Assembly: GCF_030269305.1 (NCBI RefSeq)
Contig: NZ_BSTC01000018.1
Coordinates: 50,484-114,483 of the forward strand
Origin: Kineosporia sp. NBRC 101731
GTDB taxonomy: Bacteria; Actinomycetota; Actinomycetes; Actinomycetales; Kineosporiaceae
Reading direction: 5' to 3'
DNA length: 64,000 nt
Shown: positions 1 to 7,770 of the stretch, one piece after another
Position numbering within the stretch: the stretch's first letter is position 1
Layout: each line of letters begins with the position of its first letter
Translations under genes and position numbers: made by a program
Notes under the pieces: model-generated
Database searches by the model: none
Seen by the model: only the letters and a program-made list of their open reading frames with translations
What the model was told of the DNA's origin: nothing

Positions 1-1
1 C

Positions 2-973
2 CTGCGTGACGAGGGCATCACCTGTGTGATCATCTCGCACAAGCTGAACGAGATCAAAGCGATTGCCGACCAGGTCACGATCATCCGTGACGGTCAGACG
101 ATCGACACCCTGCACATGAAGCATGACGAGGTCACCGAAGACCGGATCATCTCGCTGATGGTCGGCCGTTCGCTCGAGAACCGCTACCCCGATCGCGATC
201 CCAGTATCGAGATCGGCGAGGAGGTTCTGCGGATCGAGAACTGGACCGTGCACAGCCCGGTCCAGCGGGGTCGGGTGCTGATCCGGAATGCCAACCTGAA
301 CCTGCGTAAGGGCGAGGTTGTCGGCCTGGCCGGTCTGATGGGCGCCGGTCGCACCGAGCTCGCCATGAGCGTGTTCGGTCGCAGCTATGGGACGAACATC
401 AGCGGTCAGCTCTACAAGTTCGGCAAGCCGATCGAGGCGAAGAACGTTCAGCAGGCCATTCAGCACGGCCTCGCCTACGCCACCGAGGACCGGAAGCGCT
501 ACGGCCTCAACCTGATCGACAACATTCAGCGGAACGTGTCGGCCGCGGCCCTGGGCAAGCTGGCCAAGGCCGGCTGGGTGGACGACAACCAGGAGCTGGC
601 TGTCGCCGAGGGATTCCGCAAGAGCCTGCGGATCAAGGCGCCCACCGTGGCCTCGATCACCGGCAAGCTCAGTGGTGGTAACCAGCAGAAGGTCGTGCTG
701 GCCAAGTGGATCTACACCAATCCCGACGTTCTGATCCTCGACGAGCCGACGCGCGGTATCGACGTCGGCGCCAAGTACGAGATCTACCAGATCATCAACC
801 AGCTCGCGGCGGAGGGAAAGGCGATCCTGGTGATCTCCTCCGAACTGCCTGAGCTGCTGGGTATCTGCGACCGGATCTACACCCTCTCCGAGGGGCGGAT
901 CACCGGTGAGGTGCCCCGTGAAAAAGCCAACCAGGAGCTGCTCATGCAGTACATGACCAGAGGGCAGGAGTGA
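2..973 (+). CDS. Sugar ABC transporter ATP-binding protein, 3' part (GguA/MmsA/XylG type)
   Basis: This is the C-terminal part of a duplicated-ATPase sugar importer subunit; the reading frame is already open at base 2, so the gene starts before the window. The visible part begins just before the H-loop of the first ATPase half ([10 protein letters not shown]). It then contains the whole second half: a degenerate second Walker A around [12 protein letters not shown], the signature [14 protein letters not shown], the Walker [14 protein letters not shown] and the closing [10 protein letters not shown]. The order is typical of monosaccharide transporters of the carbohydrate uptake transporter-2 family, which energise import of xylose, ribose, galactose or several sugars. 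The permease follows 6 bases later, so the two are one operon; the binding protein is probably upstream, outside the window. The substrate cannot be read from this fragment. Confidence 0.93.
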   Translation: MRDEGITCVIISHKLNEIKAIADQVTIIRDGQTIDTLHMKHDEVTEDRIISLMVGRSLENRYPDRDPSIEIGEEVLRIENWTVHSPVQRGRVLIRNANLNLRKGEVVGLAGLMGAGRTELAMSVFGRSYGTNISGQLYKFGKPIEAKNVQQAIQHGLAYATEDRKRYGLNLIDNIQRNVSAAALGKLAKAGWVDDNQELAVAEGFRKSLRIKAPTVASITGKLSGGNQQKVVLAKWIYTNPDVLILDEPTRGIDVGAKYEIYQIINQLAAEGKAILVISSELPELLGICDRIYTLSEGRITGEVPREKANQELLMQYMTRGQE

Positions 974-979
974 GCCACG

Positions 980-2611
980 ATGGCCAGCACTGATTCCTCC
1001 TCCAAGCCCGACACCGAGAAGCCCGACGAGGTCACCTCCGAGGGAACACCGGTCACGGAGCCCACGGACGAGGTCACGACGAAGGTCACCCCGAAGACCG
1101 GGGACGCCGTCACGGTGGACGAGCCGGCGAAGGCCGAGGAGCCGGTCAAGACTGAGGACGCGGTCAAGACTGAGGACGCGGTCAAGACTGAGGACGCGGT
1201 CAAGGCCGAGGACGCGGTCAAGGCCGAGGACGCGGTCAAGACTGAGGACGCGGTCAAGACTGAGGACGCGGTCAAGACTGAGGACGCGGTCAAGACTGAG
1301 GACGCGGTCAAGGTCGAGGAGCCCGCGAAGGTCGAGGAGCCCGCCCTGGTGGCGGCTTCCACGTCTGCCGCCCCGGCGCCCAAGGCCCCGGCCCCCGCCC
1401 CGAAGGCCCCGGCCGCCGCGCGCAGCCGGTTCTCGTTCAACGCGAGCAGCCTGCGCCAGAACGGCATCTACATCGCGTTCGCGCTCATCGTGGTGCTCTT
1501 CGCGGTTCTGACCGGTGGCGACCTGCTGCAGCCGCAGAACCTGTCGAACATCATCGTGCAGAAGAGCTACATCCTGATCCTCGCGATCGGGATGATCCTG
1601 ATCATCATCGCGGGTCACATCGACCTGTCGGTGGGATCGGTGCTCGCCGCGACCGGTGCCTTCTCCGCCGTGCTCATGGTGAATCATGATGTGCACTGGG
1701 CGATCGCGATTCCGCTCACCCTGCTGATGGGTGGTCTGATCGGCGCCTGGCAGGGCTACTGGGTGGCCTACTTCGGCATTCCGGCCTTCATCGTCACCCT
1801 GGCCGGCATGCTCGTCTTCCGTGCACTCACCCTGGTGATCCTGAGCAACCAGGGCATCGGCCCGTTCCCGGACACGGTGCGGGACATGGCCAACGGCTTC
1901 ACCCCGGGCTGGCTGGGGAATGTCGCGCTGGGCTCGCTCGGTGGCGCCGACCTGATCACTCTGCTCGTCGGTGTGGCTCTGGTCATCTCGATCGTCTGGA
2001 CGCAGTGGCGGGGTCGCACGGCTCGTCAGAAGCTCGGTCAGAGCGTCGATTCGATGACCGTGTTCCTGCTCAAGATCATCGCGCCGTCCCTGGTGCTGAT
2101 GTTCGTCGTCGTGCAGCTCGCCCGGTTCAAGAACCTGCCCTGGGTGCTGCTCCTGCTCGGCGCACTGGTCATCATCTACTCGTTGATCACCGCCCGCGCC
2201 GTGTTCGGCCGTCACATCTACGCCATCGGTGGCAACCTCAACGCCGCAACGCTTTCCGGTGTCAAGGTCAAGTCGGTGACGTTCTGGCTGTTCGTCAACA
2301 TGGGTGTGCTGGCCGCGGTGGCGGGCATCATCTTCTCCGGCCGCCTGAACCTGGCCGGTCCGACCGCCGGTAACAGCTTCGAGCTGGACGCCATCGCGGC
2401 CGCCTTCATCGGTGGTGCGGCGGTGCAGGGTGGTGTCGGCAAGGTGATCGGCGCCATCACCGGTGGTCTGATCATGGCCGTCATCGACAACGGAATGTCC
2501 CTGCTGGGCGCCGGTAGCGAGCAGGTCATGCTGGTCAAGGGTCTGGTGCTGCTCGCCGCGGTTGCCTTCGACGTCTGGACCAAGCGTCGGGCGGGTGCGA
2601 GCTCACGCTAG
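980..2611 (+). CDS. Sugar ABC transporter permease with long repeat-rich N-terminal extension
   Basis: This is the membrane subunit of the sugar importer whose ATPase lies 6 bases upstream. From about residue 150 it is a normal CUT2 permease (XylH/GguB/MmsB type). It has about ten hydrophobic segments and the family hallmarks AGHIDLSVGS and FIGGAAVQGGVGKVIGAITGG, the latter being the ATPase-contacting region. The first 150 residues are not usual for the family. They are hydrophilic, rich in Glu, Lys, Thr, Ala and Pro, and contain nine VK(T/A)EDA hexapeptides at residues 56-109, followed by a Pro-Ala stretch. The extension probably lies in the cytoplasm before the first membrane helix. At 543 residues the protein is well over 100 residues longer than typical relatives. 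Function of the extension is unknown. Start: ATG at 980, four bases after the ATPase stop and an AGGAG-containing end of the upstream gene. Confidence 0.93.
   Translation: MASTDSSSKPDTEKPDEVTSEGTPVTEPTDEVTTKVTPKTGDAVTVDEPAKAEEPVKTEDAVKTEDAVKTEDAVKAEDAVKAEDAVKTEDAVKTEDAVKTEDAVKTEDAVKVEEPAKVEEPALVAASTSAAPAPKAPAPAPKAPAAARSRFSFNASSLRQNGIYIAFALIVVLFAVLTGGDLLQPQNLSNIIVQKSYILILAIGMILIIIAGHIDLSVGSVLAATGAFSAVLMVNHDVHWAIAIPLTLLMGGLIGAWQGYWVAYFGIPAFIVTLAGMLVFRALTLVILSNQGIGPFPDTVRDMANGFTPGWLGNVALGSLGGADLITLLVGVALVISIVWTQWRGRTARQKLGQSVDSMTVFLLKIIAPSLVLMFVVVQLARFKNLPWVLLLLGALVIIYSLITARAVFGRHIYAIGGNLNAATLSGVKVKSVTFWLFVNMGVLAAVAGIIFSGRLNLAGPTAGNSFELDAIAAAFIGGAAVQGGVGKVIGAITGGLIMAVIDNGMSLLGAGSEQVMLVKGLVLLAAVAFDVWTKRRAGASSR
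1145..1306 (+). repeat. Nine 18-bp tandem repeats inside the permease gene
   Basis: The unit GTCAAGACTGAGGACGCG (or GTCAAGGCCGAGGACGCG) occurs nine times in a row, in phase with the reading frame, encoding VKTEDA three times, VKAEDA twice and VKTEDA four times. Degenerate units continue into VKVEEP and AKVEEP. Copies are almost identical at the DNA level, which suggests recent expansion by slippage or unequal exchange. Confidence 0.97.
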
Positions 2612-2640
2612 GAAGTTCCGCAGTCTCGGGTTGACACCCT

Positions 2641-2707
2641 GGCACGTGGCGCCGTGAGGGCGCCCGTGCCGGGGTTCCTCCTCCCGATCCGGCCAAGGAT
2701 CGGGAGG
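2641..2707. terminator. Two adjacent hairpins after the transporter genes
   Basis: The first hairpin, 2641-2670, pairs GGCACG and GGCGCC with their complements around one bulged base. The second, 2680-2707, has an 11-bp perfect stem (CCTCCCGATCC) and a 6-base loop. No U-tract follows, which is usual in high-GC actinobacteria. They probably end the sugar transporter transcript before the lacI-type gene; the second could also lie in the leader of that gene. Confidence 0.6.
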
Positions 2708-2765
2708 GGATACCCACCCCACGAGCGATCCCGCGCGTGAAACCCACGACGTTAGGATCAGATTC

Positions 2766-3842
2766 ATGACTCCTCCGTCCCGGGCGTCGGCCCCGGCCGG
2801 CAGCGATCCAGGGAACTCCGGCGGTCCGGGCAGTGTGGGGCAACGCAAGCGGCCCGGTATGCATGACGTCGCCAAACTCGCCGGGGTTTCTCACCAGACC
2901 GTCTCGCGAGTGCTCAACGGTAGCGACGGCGTCAGTTCCCGCACTCGGGCCGTCGTTCTGGCGGCCATCGACCAACTGGGCTATCGCCCGAACTCGGCGG
3001 CGCGCACACTCGTGACCGGCCGGTCAAAAGTGCTGGGCCTGGTCACTATAGGAGGCGCGCTCTACGGGCCGATGTCGATGCTCTACGGCGTCGAAGCGGC
3101 TGCCCGTGAAGAAGGCTACATCCTCACCGTGGTGAACGTCGGCTGGGGTGAGGGTGGTTCGGTCGAGAGAGCCGTCACCCGTCTGGAGCGCCAGGGCGTC
3201 GACGGCATCGTCGTGGTGGCACCTCTCACCTCGGTGGGGGAGTCGCTCACCACGATGGCCCGCCACCTTCCCCTGGTCGCGGTCGAGAGTTCGCTGAAAA
3301 GCACGCTGCCGGTGATCTCGGTGGACCAGATCGCCGGGGCCCGGCTCGCCACGGAGCATCTGCTCGGCCTCGGGCACAGCACGGTGTGGCACGTCTCCGG
3401 TCCTGGTCACTTCTACGAGGCCCAGGACCGGGTGGTCGGCTGGACCGCGGCGCTCGAGGATGCCGGGGCGGAAGTGCCGCCCCTGCTGCACGGTGACTGG
3501 AGTGCGGCGACGGGTTATGACGCCGGTCAGATCCTGAGCCGCATGCGAGATGTCACCGCGGTGTTCGTGGCCAACGACTCGATGGCCGTCGGCGTGTTGC
3601 GTGCGCTGCGGGAGAACGGTCGCGACCTGCCGGGTGACATCAGCGTGGTCGGTTTTGACGACATTCCCGAGGCCGGGTACTTCAGCCCGCCCCTCACCAC
3701 CGTGCGCCAGCCGTTCGAAGAGGTCGGCCGGCGCAGCCTCAAGGCACTGCTGGCACAGATCGAGACCGGCGTGGGCGAACCCGGCCGCACGGTCATCGGG
3801 CCGGAACTCGTGATCCGCGAGAGCACCGCGGCCCCCCGGTAG
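2766..3842 (+). CDS. LacI-family transcriptional regulator
   Basis: A DNA-binding sugar-responsive regulator of 358 residues. Residues about 30-85 carry the LacI helix-turn-helix and hinge (MHDVAKLAGVSHQTVSRVLN, then GYRPNSAARTLVTGRS). The rest is a periplasmic-binding-protein-like effector domain with the usual VVGFDDIPEAGYFSPPLTTV segment near the end. About 28 extra residues precede the HTH, so the true start might be the internal ATG at residue 30, but the annotated ATG gives a reading frame of ordinary composition. It lies downstream of a monosaccharide ABC transporter in the same orientation, 154 bases away with hairpins between, and most likely represses that operon. No operator is identified with confidence. 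Confidence 0.93.
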   Translation: MTPPSRASAPAGSDPGNSGGPGSVGQRKRPGMHDVAKLAGVSHQTVSRVLNGSDGVSSRTRAVVLAAIDQLGYRPNSAARTLVTGRSKVLGLVTIGGALYGPMSMLYGVEAAAREEGYILTVVNVGWGEGGSVERAVTRLERQGVDGIVVVAPLTSVGESLTTMARHLPLVAVESSLKSTLPVISVDQIAGARLATEHLLGLGHSTVWHVSGPGHFYEAQDRVVGWTAALEDAGAEVPPLLHGDWSAATGYDAGQILSRMRDVTAVFVANDSMAVGVLRALRENGRDLPGDISVVGFDDIPEAGYFSPPLTTVRQPFEEVGRRSLKALLAQIETGVGEPGRTVIGPELVIRESTAAPR

Positions 3843-3872
3843 CGAGACAGCGAGACAGCGAGACAGCGAGAC
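3841..3872 (+). repeat. Four 8-bp tandem repeats directly at the lacI-type stop codon
   Basis: AGCGAGAC is repeated four times without change, starting inside the stop codon, followed by a partial fifth copy. It is a simple-sequence tract of unknown function. Confidence 0.95.
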
Positions 3873-3917
3873 AGCGGGGCCCAGGCAGGAACACGGCGAG
3901 TCCTGGGCAAGAACATA

Positions 3918-3956
3918 GGAGCGCGGTCCCTCCCCCGTCAGCAGGGACCGCGCTCC
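3918..3956. terminator. Terminator hairpin after the lacI-type gene
   Basis: A 14-bp perfect stem (GGAGCGCGGTCCCT and its complement) encloses an 11-base loop. It sits between the lacI-type gene and the oppositely oriented S4 gene and may work in both directions. Confidence 0.75.
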
Positions 3957-4321
3957 GGTGTTGTGCGCCGCTGCCCCTTCGGCGCCCGGCCCACCCGCAG
4001 GGCGTCCGGCATCCGCGATCTGGGGCGGTGCCGGGGGCGGGTGGCGCATCTCCAGTAAGCCGTGTCCAGCCCAACCGGACAATCCGTCGTATGCGGACAT
4101 CAAGGCTGTCCCCTTTGGTCGTTTACACCCGGAACCGGCGCACCACGTCCGGCAACTCCTGGGACGAGGCGTCGAGGGCCACCGCTGCGGCCGATCCGGA
4201 ACGGCCGCAGCTGCATGAGCAGGGTCCTCCCGGTGAAGCCGATCTTCGTTCATCGGGTCACCCGTGAGGGGGTTGAGCTCCGGCCGGTGGGAGCGAGGGC
4301 GCGCTCCGGGGAGGTGAGGCC
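3957..4321. other. Intergenic stretch without a supported gene
   Basis: About 365 bases between the terminator hairpin and the stop of the S4 gene. Open frames exist on both strands but none has a ribosome site, a recognisable domain or codon use unlike random high-GC shadow frames. I see no RNA gene or operator here. Confidence 0.6.
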
Positions 4322-4690
4322 CTACTGGATCCGGAAGGCGTCGAGCTGGCGGCGTTCGCGCTTGGTCGGCCGGCCCGCCCCGCGATCGCGCACGGCCACG
4401 TGCACGATCTCCTCCTTCGGCGGGGGAGCAGGCGTCAGGTCTTCGAAACAGGTCACGGCCACGGCCGCGCCCACCCGCTTCTGGATCAGCTTGCGCACGA
4501 TCGCGATGCGCTCACCGCCGGGCGTGACCGCCTCCACCTTGTCGCCCACGCGCACCACCGTCGACGGTTTCGCCTTATGGCCGTTGACCGACACGTGCCC
4601 GCCGCGGCAGGCGGTCGAGGCCGCCGACCGGGTCTTGAACAGCCGTACGGACGAGACCCAGACGTCCAGTCGTACCTCTGCCGTATCCAC
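4322..4690 (-). CDS. S4-domain RNA-binding protein (HslR/Hsp15-like)
   Basis: A 122-residue protein with an N-terminal S4 RNA-binding fold at about residues 7-65 (RLDVWVSSVRLFKTRSAAST, then GGHVSVNGHKAKPSTVVRVGD). It has a charged C-terminal tail rich in Arg and Lys (GRPTKRERRQLDAFR). Relatives of the Hsp15 group bind ribosomal RNA on stalled 50S subunits carrying nascent chains. The family match is clear; the exact substrate in actinobacteria is not established by the sequence. It is divergent from the conservon with about 156 bases between the starts, an interval that must hold both promoters. Confidence 0.88.
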   Translation of the reverse strand: MDTAEVRLDVWVSSVRLFKTRSAASTACRGGHVSVNGHKAKPSTVVRVGDKVEAVTPGGERIAIVRKLIQKRVGAAVAVTCFEDLTPAPPPKEEIVHVAVRDRGAGRPTKRERRQLDAFRIQ

Positions 4691-4846
4691 GTGCCCAGCC
4701 TACGGGTGGTCGGTCTCCAAGACACCTGTGCTAGGTTTTCCGCCCATTAGTCCGATACGGCGTATATAGGTCGGCTCGAAGACCGCCATTTGCGTATGGG
4801 ATTTACCTGAACGCTTGATCCGACCATCGGCGATGAAGGGTGTCCA

Positions 4847-6406
4847 TTGACGAGTCCAGCGCGATCTCCTCGTCGTTCCCCGTCCCCGTGGCTGGTCGGG
4901 GCGCTGGTCGCGGGAGCCGCGGCCTGGGCCCGCCACCGCGGCGCGATCTCCTGGCCCCCGGCACAGGCCCCCACGTTCGGCCCTCACACCGGCACCCACA
5001 ATGCCACCCACACCCCCGCCCTCCCGTCGGCCCCCTCGCCGTCCCGTCTCGCCGAGATCGAGGCCACGGCCGCCTTCGACCGGCAGCGCCTGGCCCAGAT
5101 GCAGCACGAACTGGAACACCTGGTGAAGGTGCGGCTGCCCGCGGCCCTGGCCGGTCGTGACGTGCCCGGCGCCCGGTACACCGCCGACCTGCTGCCGGAG
5201 GCCTCGACCACGATCGACGACCTGCTCTCGCAGGTGACCTCCGCGCTGGTCGAGCGCGAGGAGTCGCGGCGCCTGGCCCTGGTCGAACTGGCCGGGCGGG
5301 TACAGACCTCGGCCCACCGCATCCAGCAGGCCATGAGTGGCCTGGCCGAGCAGCACCCGGGTGACCCGGCCCTGCTCGAGACCACGATGCGCGTCGACCA
5401 CGCCGCCACCCAGCAGGCCCGCCACGCCCAGAGCGTGAAGGTGCTGTGCGACGAGTGGCCGGGCCAGCAGTGGCCCGCCGCACTGGCTCTGGTCGACGTG
5501 GTGCGCGCCGCCTCGGGGCGCATCGTCGCCTTCGGCCGGGTCCAGGTGACCGGAGACCAGACCGCGGCCGTCGTCCCGTCGGTCGTCGAGCCGCTCATCC
5601 ACCTGGTGGCCGAGCTGCTGGCCAACGCCACCGAGTACTCCGCCCCGTCCGCCCCGGTCGCCGTATCGGTGCGCGGTGTGCAGCGCGGCGCCGTGATCGA
5701 GATCGACGACAGCGGTTTCGGCCTGGACGAGTACCGCCTGGCGCAGGCCCGGGAGATCGTCTCGGGCCGTCGTCTGCTGGGCGTCGGCGACGTCGGCGAG
5801 ATCCCGCAGACCGGCTTCGCCGTCGTCGGTCGTTTCGCCCGCCGTCACGGGTTCACCGTAGACCTGGGCATCTCGCCCTACGGTGGCGTGCGGGCCGTGG
5901 TGCTGGTTCCCGCAGCCCTGGTGGAGACGGTCGAACTGCCGGCCCCCGCGTCCGTCCGTGACCCGAAACCCGCGGCGGAACCCGAGCCGGCGCCGCCCGA
6001 GGCGCCTGCCACCCCGAAACTCATCGACACCCGCGTTGCCCCAGCGGTCGGCCTCGCGTCGGCCGAAGACCTGTTCGGATCCGGCGACGGATCGGAAGTG
6101 CGCCTGCCGCAACGACGTTCGGCCCGACGGAAAGACGCGGGCCGTTCCGGAGGAGAAACTGCGGCCGGCCGACCCCGGCCCGTGGTCCCGTCCGCCCCTG
6201 AGGTCGCCCCCGAAGAGGCAGGCGACTGGATGGAGCGGTTCTTCGAGGGGTCCCAGCCGATCCCGGTGACCCCCGTCGCTCCGGCCGGTGCTGACCCGAC
6301 GGAGAACCCGTCGCCAGAACCCACGAGCACCCCGACCACGCATGACTTCGATCTCGAGGGGAACGTGAAACCCTCGACCGCCGGGAAGGACGCCGCCCAG
6401 GGATGA
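4847..6406 (+). CDS. cvnA: Conservon histidine kinase-like protein CvnA
   Basis: First gene of a conservon, the four-gene signalling unit of actinobacteria that resembles eukaryotic G-protein systems. One hydrophobic segment is seen near residues 13-30. A helical region follows at about 60-170, then a histidine-kinase-type ATPase domain with an N-box (LVAELLANATEYSAP) and G1 box (IEIDDSGFGL) at about 245-295. The C-terminal 150 residues are Pro- and Ala-rich and probably disordered. It is shorter than Streptomyces CvnA proteins, which have a large extracellular sensor domain; here almost none is present, so an external signal is unlikely to be read directly. The start is TTG at 4847, supported by GAAGGG six bases upstream. 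It overlaps cvnB by ATGA, so the genes are translationally coupled. Confidence 0.9.
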   Translation: MTSPARSPRRSPSPWLVGALVAGAAAWARHRGAISWPPAQAPTFGPHTGTHNATHTPALPSAPSPSRLAEIEATAAFDRQRLAQMQHELEHLVKVRLPAALAGRDVPGARYTADLLPEASTTIDDLLSQVTSALVEREESRRLALVELAGRVQTSAHRIQQAMSGLAEQHPGDPALLETTMRVDHAATQQARHAQSVKVLCDEWPGQQWPAALALVDVVRAASGRIVAFGRVQVTGDQTAAVVPSVVEPLIHLVAELLANATEYSAPSAPVAVSVRGVQRGAVIEIDDSGFGLDEYRLAQAREIVSGRRLLGVGDVGEIPQTGFAVVGRFARRHGFTVDLGISPYGGVRAVVLVPAALVETVELPAPASVRDPKPAAEPEPAPPEAPATPKLIDTRVAPAVGLASAEDLFGSGDGSEVRLPQRRSARRKDAGRSGGETAAGRPRPVVPSAPEVAPEEAGDWMERFFEGSQPIPVTPVAPAGADPTENPSPEPTSTPTTHDFDLEGNVKPSTAGKDAAQG

Positions 6407-6819
6407 GCGACTCGCAGAACTACGGACAGCAGGACCGCGGCTGGATGATCGCCGAGGTGAGCATCGTCCCGGGCGTGCGAGACGTCGTGGTCTTCAGTGT
6501 GGACGGCCTGCTCCTGGCCGGCTCACCGGGCCTCGCGCGCGACCGGGCCGAGCGACTGGCTGCGACCTGTTCCGGGCTGCAGTCGCTGGGGCGTGCCCTC
6601 GGCCACGAGTTCGGCACCGGTGACGGCCTCGTACGCCACCAGATGATCGAGTTCGACGGTGGTTTCCTGTTCCTGCGCAGCGCCGACGGTGCCCATCTGG
6701 CCGTCGTCGCCGACCCGGTGGTCGACCCCCGCCAGGTGGCCCGCGCGATGCAGGCCCAGGTACTGAAGATCGGCGCCGCGAACCTCAGCAGTCCGGCCCG
6801 CCAGGAACCCGTCCAGTGA
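6403..6819 (+). CDS. cvnB: Conservon roadblock/LC7 protein CvnB
   Basis: A 138-residue roadblock/LC7-domain protein. The domain fills residues about 12-125, with the typical pattern VPGVRDVVVFSVDGLLLAGS followed by two helices and central strands. In conservons this protein is thought to act on the GTPase CvnD, as the related MglB acts on MglA; that role is from family knowledge. It overlaps the genes on both sides by four bases (ATGA and GTGA), which argues for tightly coupled expression with the kinase-like protein and DUF742 protein. Confidence 0.93.
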   Translation: MSDSQNYGQQDRGWMIAEVSIVPGVRDVVVFSVDGLLLAGSPGLARDRAERLAATCSGLQSLGRALGHEFGTGDGLVRHQMIEFDGGFLFLRSADGAHLAVVADPVVDPRQVARAMQAQVLKIGAANLSSPARQEPVQ

Positions 6820-7184
6820 CGAGGTCTGGGGAACCAGACTTCTCGGCGCGGGCCCTGCGTCCCTACGTCATCACCCGGGGCCGGGCCCGCGCCACCCGTA
6901 ACACGGTCGGTGTGGAGACTCTGCTCATCGCACCCGATCCCACCCGGGAGCTGCCGGTCACGGCCTCCCGGGAGGAGCGGGCGCTGGTGCAGATGTGTGC
7001 ACGCCTCATCTCCCTGGTCGAGGCCTGCGCCCATCTCGACCTGCCGGTGAGTGTGGTCGGTGTGCTGGCCTCCGACCTCATCGACGCCGGATACCTCTCG
7101 GCCCGCTCGGGTACCCCGAAGCAGGCCGCTCCCGACTCCCAGCTCCTGCAGGAGGTGCTGCATGGACTCCGCGGGATCCGCTGA
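6816..7184 (+). CDS. cvnC: Conservon DUF742 protein CvnC
   Basis: A 122-residue DUF742 protein. The fold shows as a strand-rich start (LRPYVITRGRARATRNTVGV) followed by a winged-helix-like body, with the conserved LPVSVVGVLASDLIDAGYL stretch near residues 70-90. It is always found between the roadblock and GTPase genes of conservons; its biochemical role is unknown. The GTG start overlaps the cvnB stop, and its last 23 bases overlap the start of cvnD. Confidence 0.92.
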   Translation: MTRSGEPDFSARALRPYVITRGRARATRNTVGVETLLIAPDPTRELPVTASREERALVQMCARLISLVEACAHLDLPVSVVGVLASDLIDAGYLSARSGTPKQAAPDSQLLQEVLHGLRGIR

Positions 7185-7770
7185 CCGGTATCTGCCCGAC
7201 ACCGTCATCCGCTCCGCGAAGATCCTCGTCGTCGGCGCGTTCGCCGTCGGCAAGACGACCCTCGTCGGTTCCGTCAGTGAGATCACCCCGCTGCGCACCG
7301 AGGAGGTGATGACCGAGGCCAGCGTCGGGGTGGACCATCTCGCCGTGAACAGCGACAAGCGCACCACCACCGTCGCCATGGACTTCGGCCGCATCACCAT
7401 CAACTCTGAACTGGTGCTCTACCTGTTCGGGGCGCCCGGCCAGCGGCGGTTCTGGGATCTGTGGACCGACCTCGCCGTGGGCGCCATCGGGGTGCTGGTG
7501 ATAGTCGATGTGCGGCGTCTGGAACAGAGTTTCGATGTCCTGGAGCAGCTGGAGGAGCGCGACCTGCCGTTCGCGGTCGCGGTCAACCGCTTCCCCGACA
7601 GCCCTGACGTCACGCTGGACGAGGTCGCGTCGGCGCTCGATCTCCTGCCCGACACCCCGGTCGTCGACTGTGACGCCCGTGACCGCAAGTCCTCGGCCGG
7701 CGCCCTGCTCGCCCTGGTCGAGTACGTCGCCACCCACGACCCGCGTTCCGCCCAGGAGTACGCCACGTGA
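7162..7770 (+). CDS. cvnD: Conservon Rab-like GTPase CvnD
   Basis: A small GTPase of 202 residues. The P-loop is GAFAVGKTT at about residues 25-33. The switch II position has FGAPGQRRFWDLW in place of the usual DTAGQ, and the base-recognition motif is NRF rather than NKxD, all normal for this bacterial MglA/Rab-like group. The ATG at 7162 is chosen because GGAGG lies six bases before it; this makes a 23-base overlap with cvnC. The stop overlaps the first P450 gene by GTGA, so the P450 is part of the same transcript and is probably an output of the system. Confidence 0.93.
   Translation: MDSAGSADRYLPDTVIRSAKILVVGAFAVGKTTLVGSVSEITPLRTEEVMTEASVGVDHLAVNSDKRTTTVAMDFGRITINSELVLYLFGAPGQRRFWDLWTDLAVGAIGVLVIVDVRRLEQSFDVLEQLEERDLPFAVAVNRFPDSPDVTLDEVASALDLLPDTPVVDCDARDRKSSAGALLALVEYVATHDPRSAQEYAT

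Noticed and set aside
1145..1306. Tandem 18-bp repeats considered as a CRISPR-like array
   Set aside because: There are no unique spacers between units, the units are in the reading frame of the permease, and no cas genes are nearby.
3024..4253. A 409-codon minus-strand frame opposite the LacI-type gene and its downstream spacer
   Set aside because: It crosses a strong terminator hairpin and is His/Arg/Asp-rich shadow sequence without a domain.
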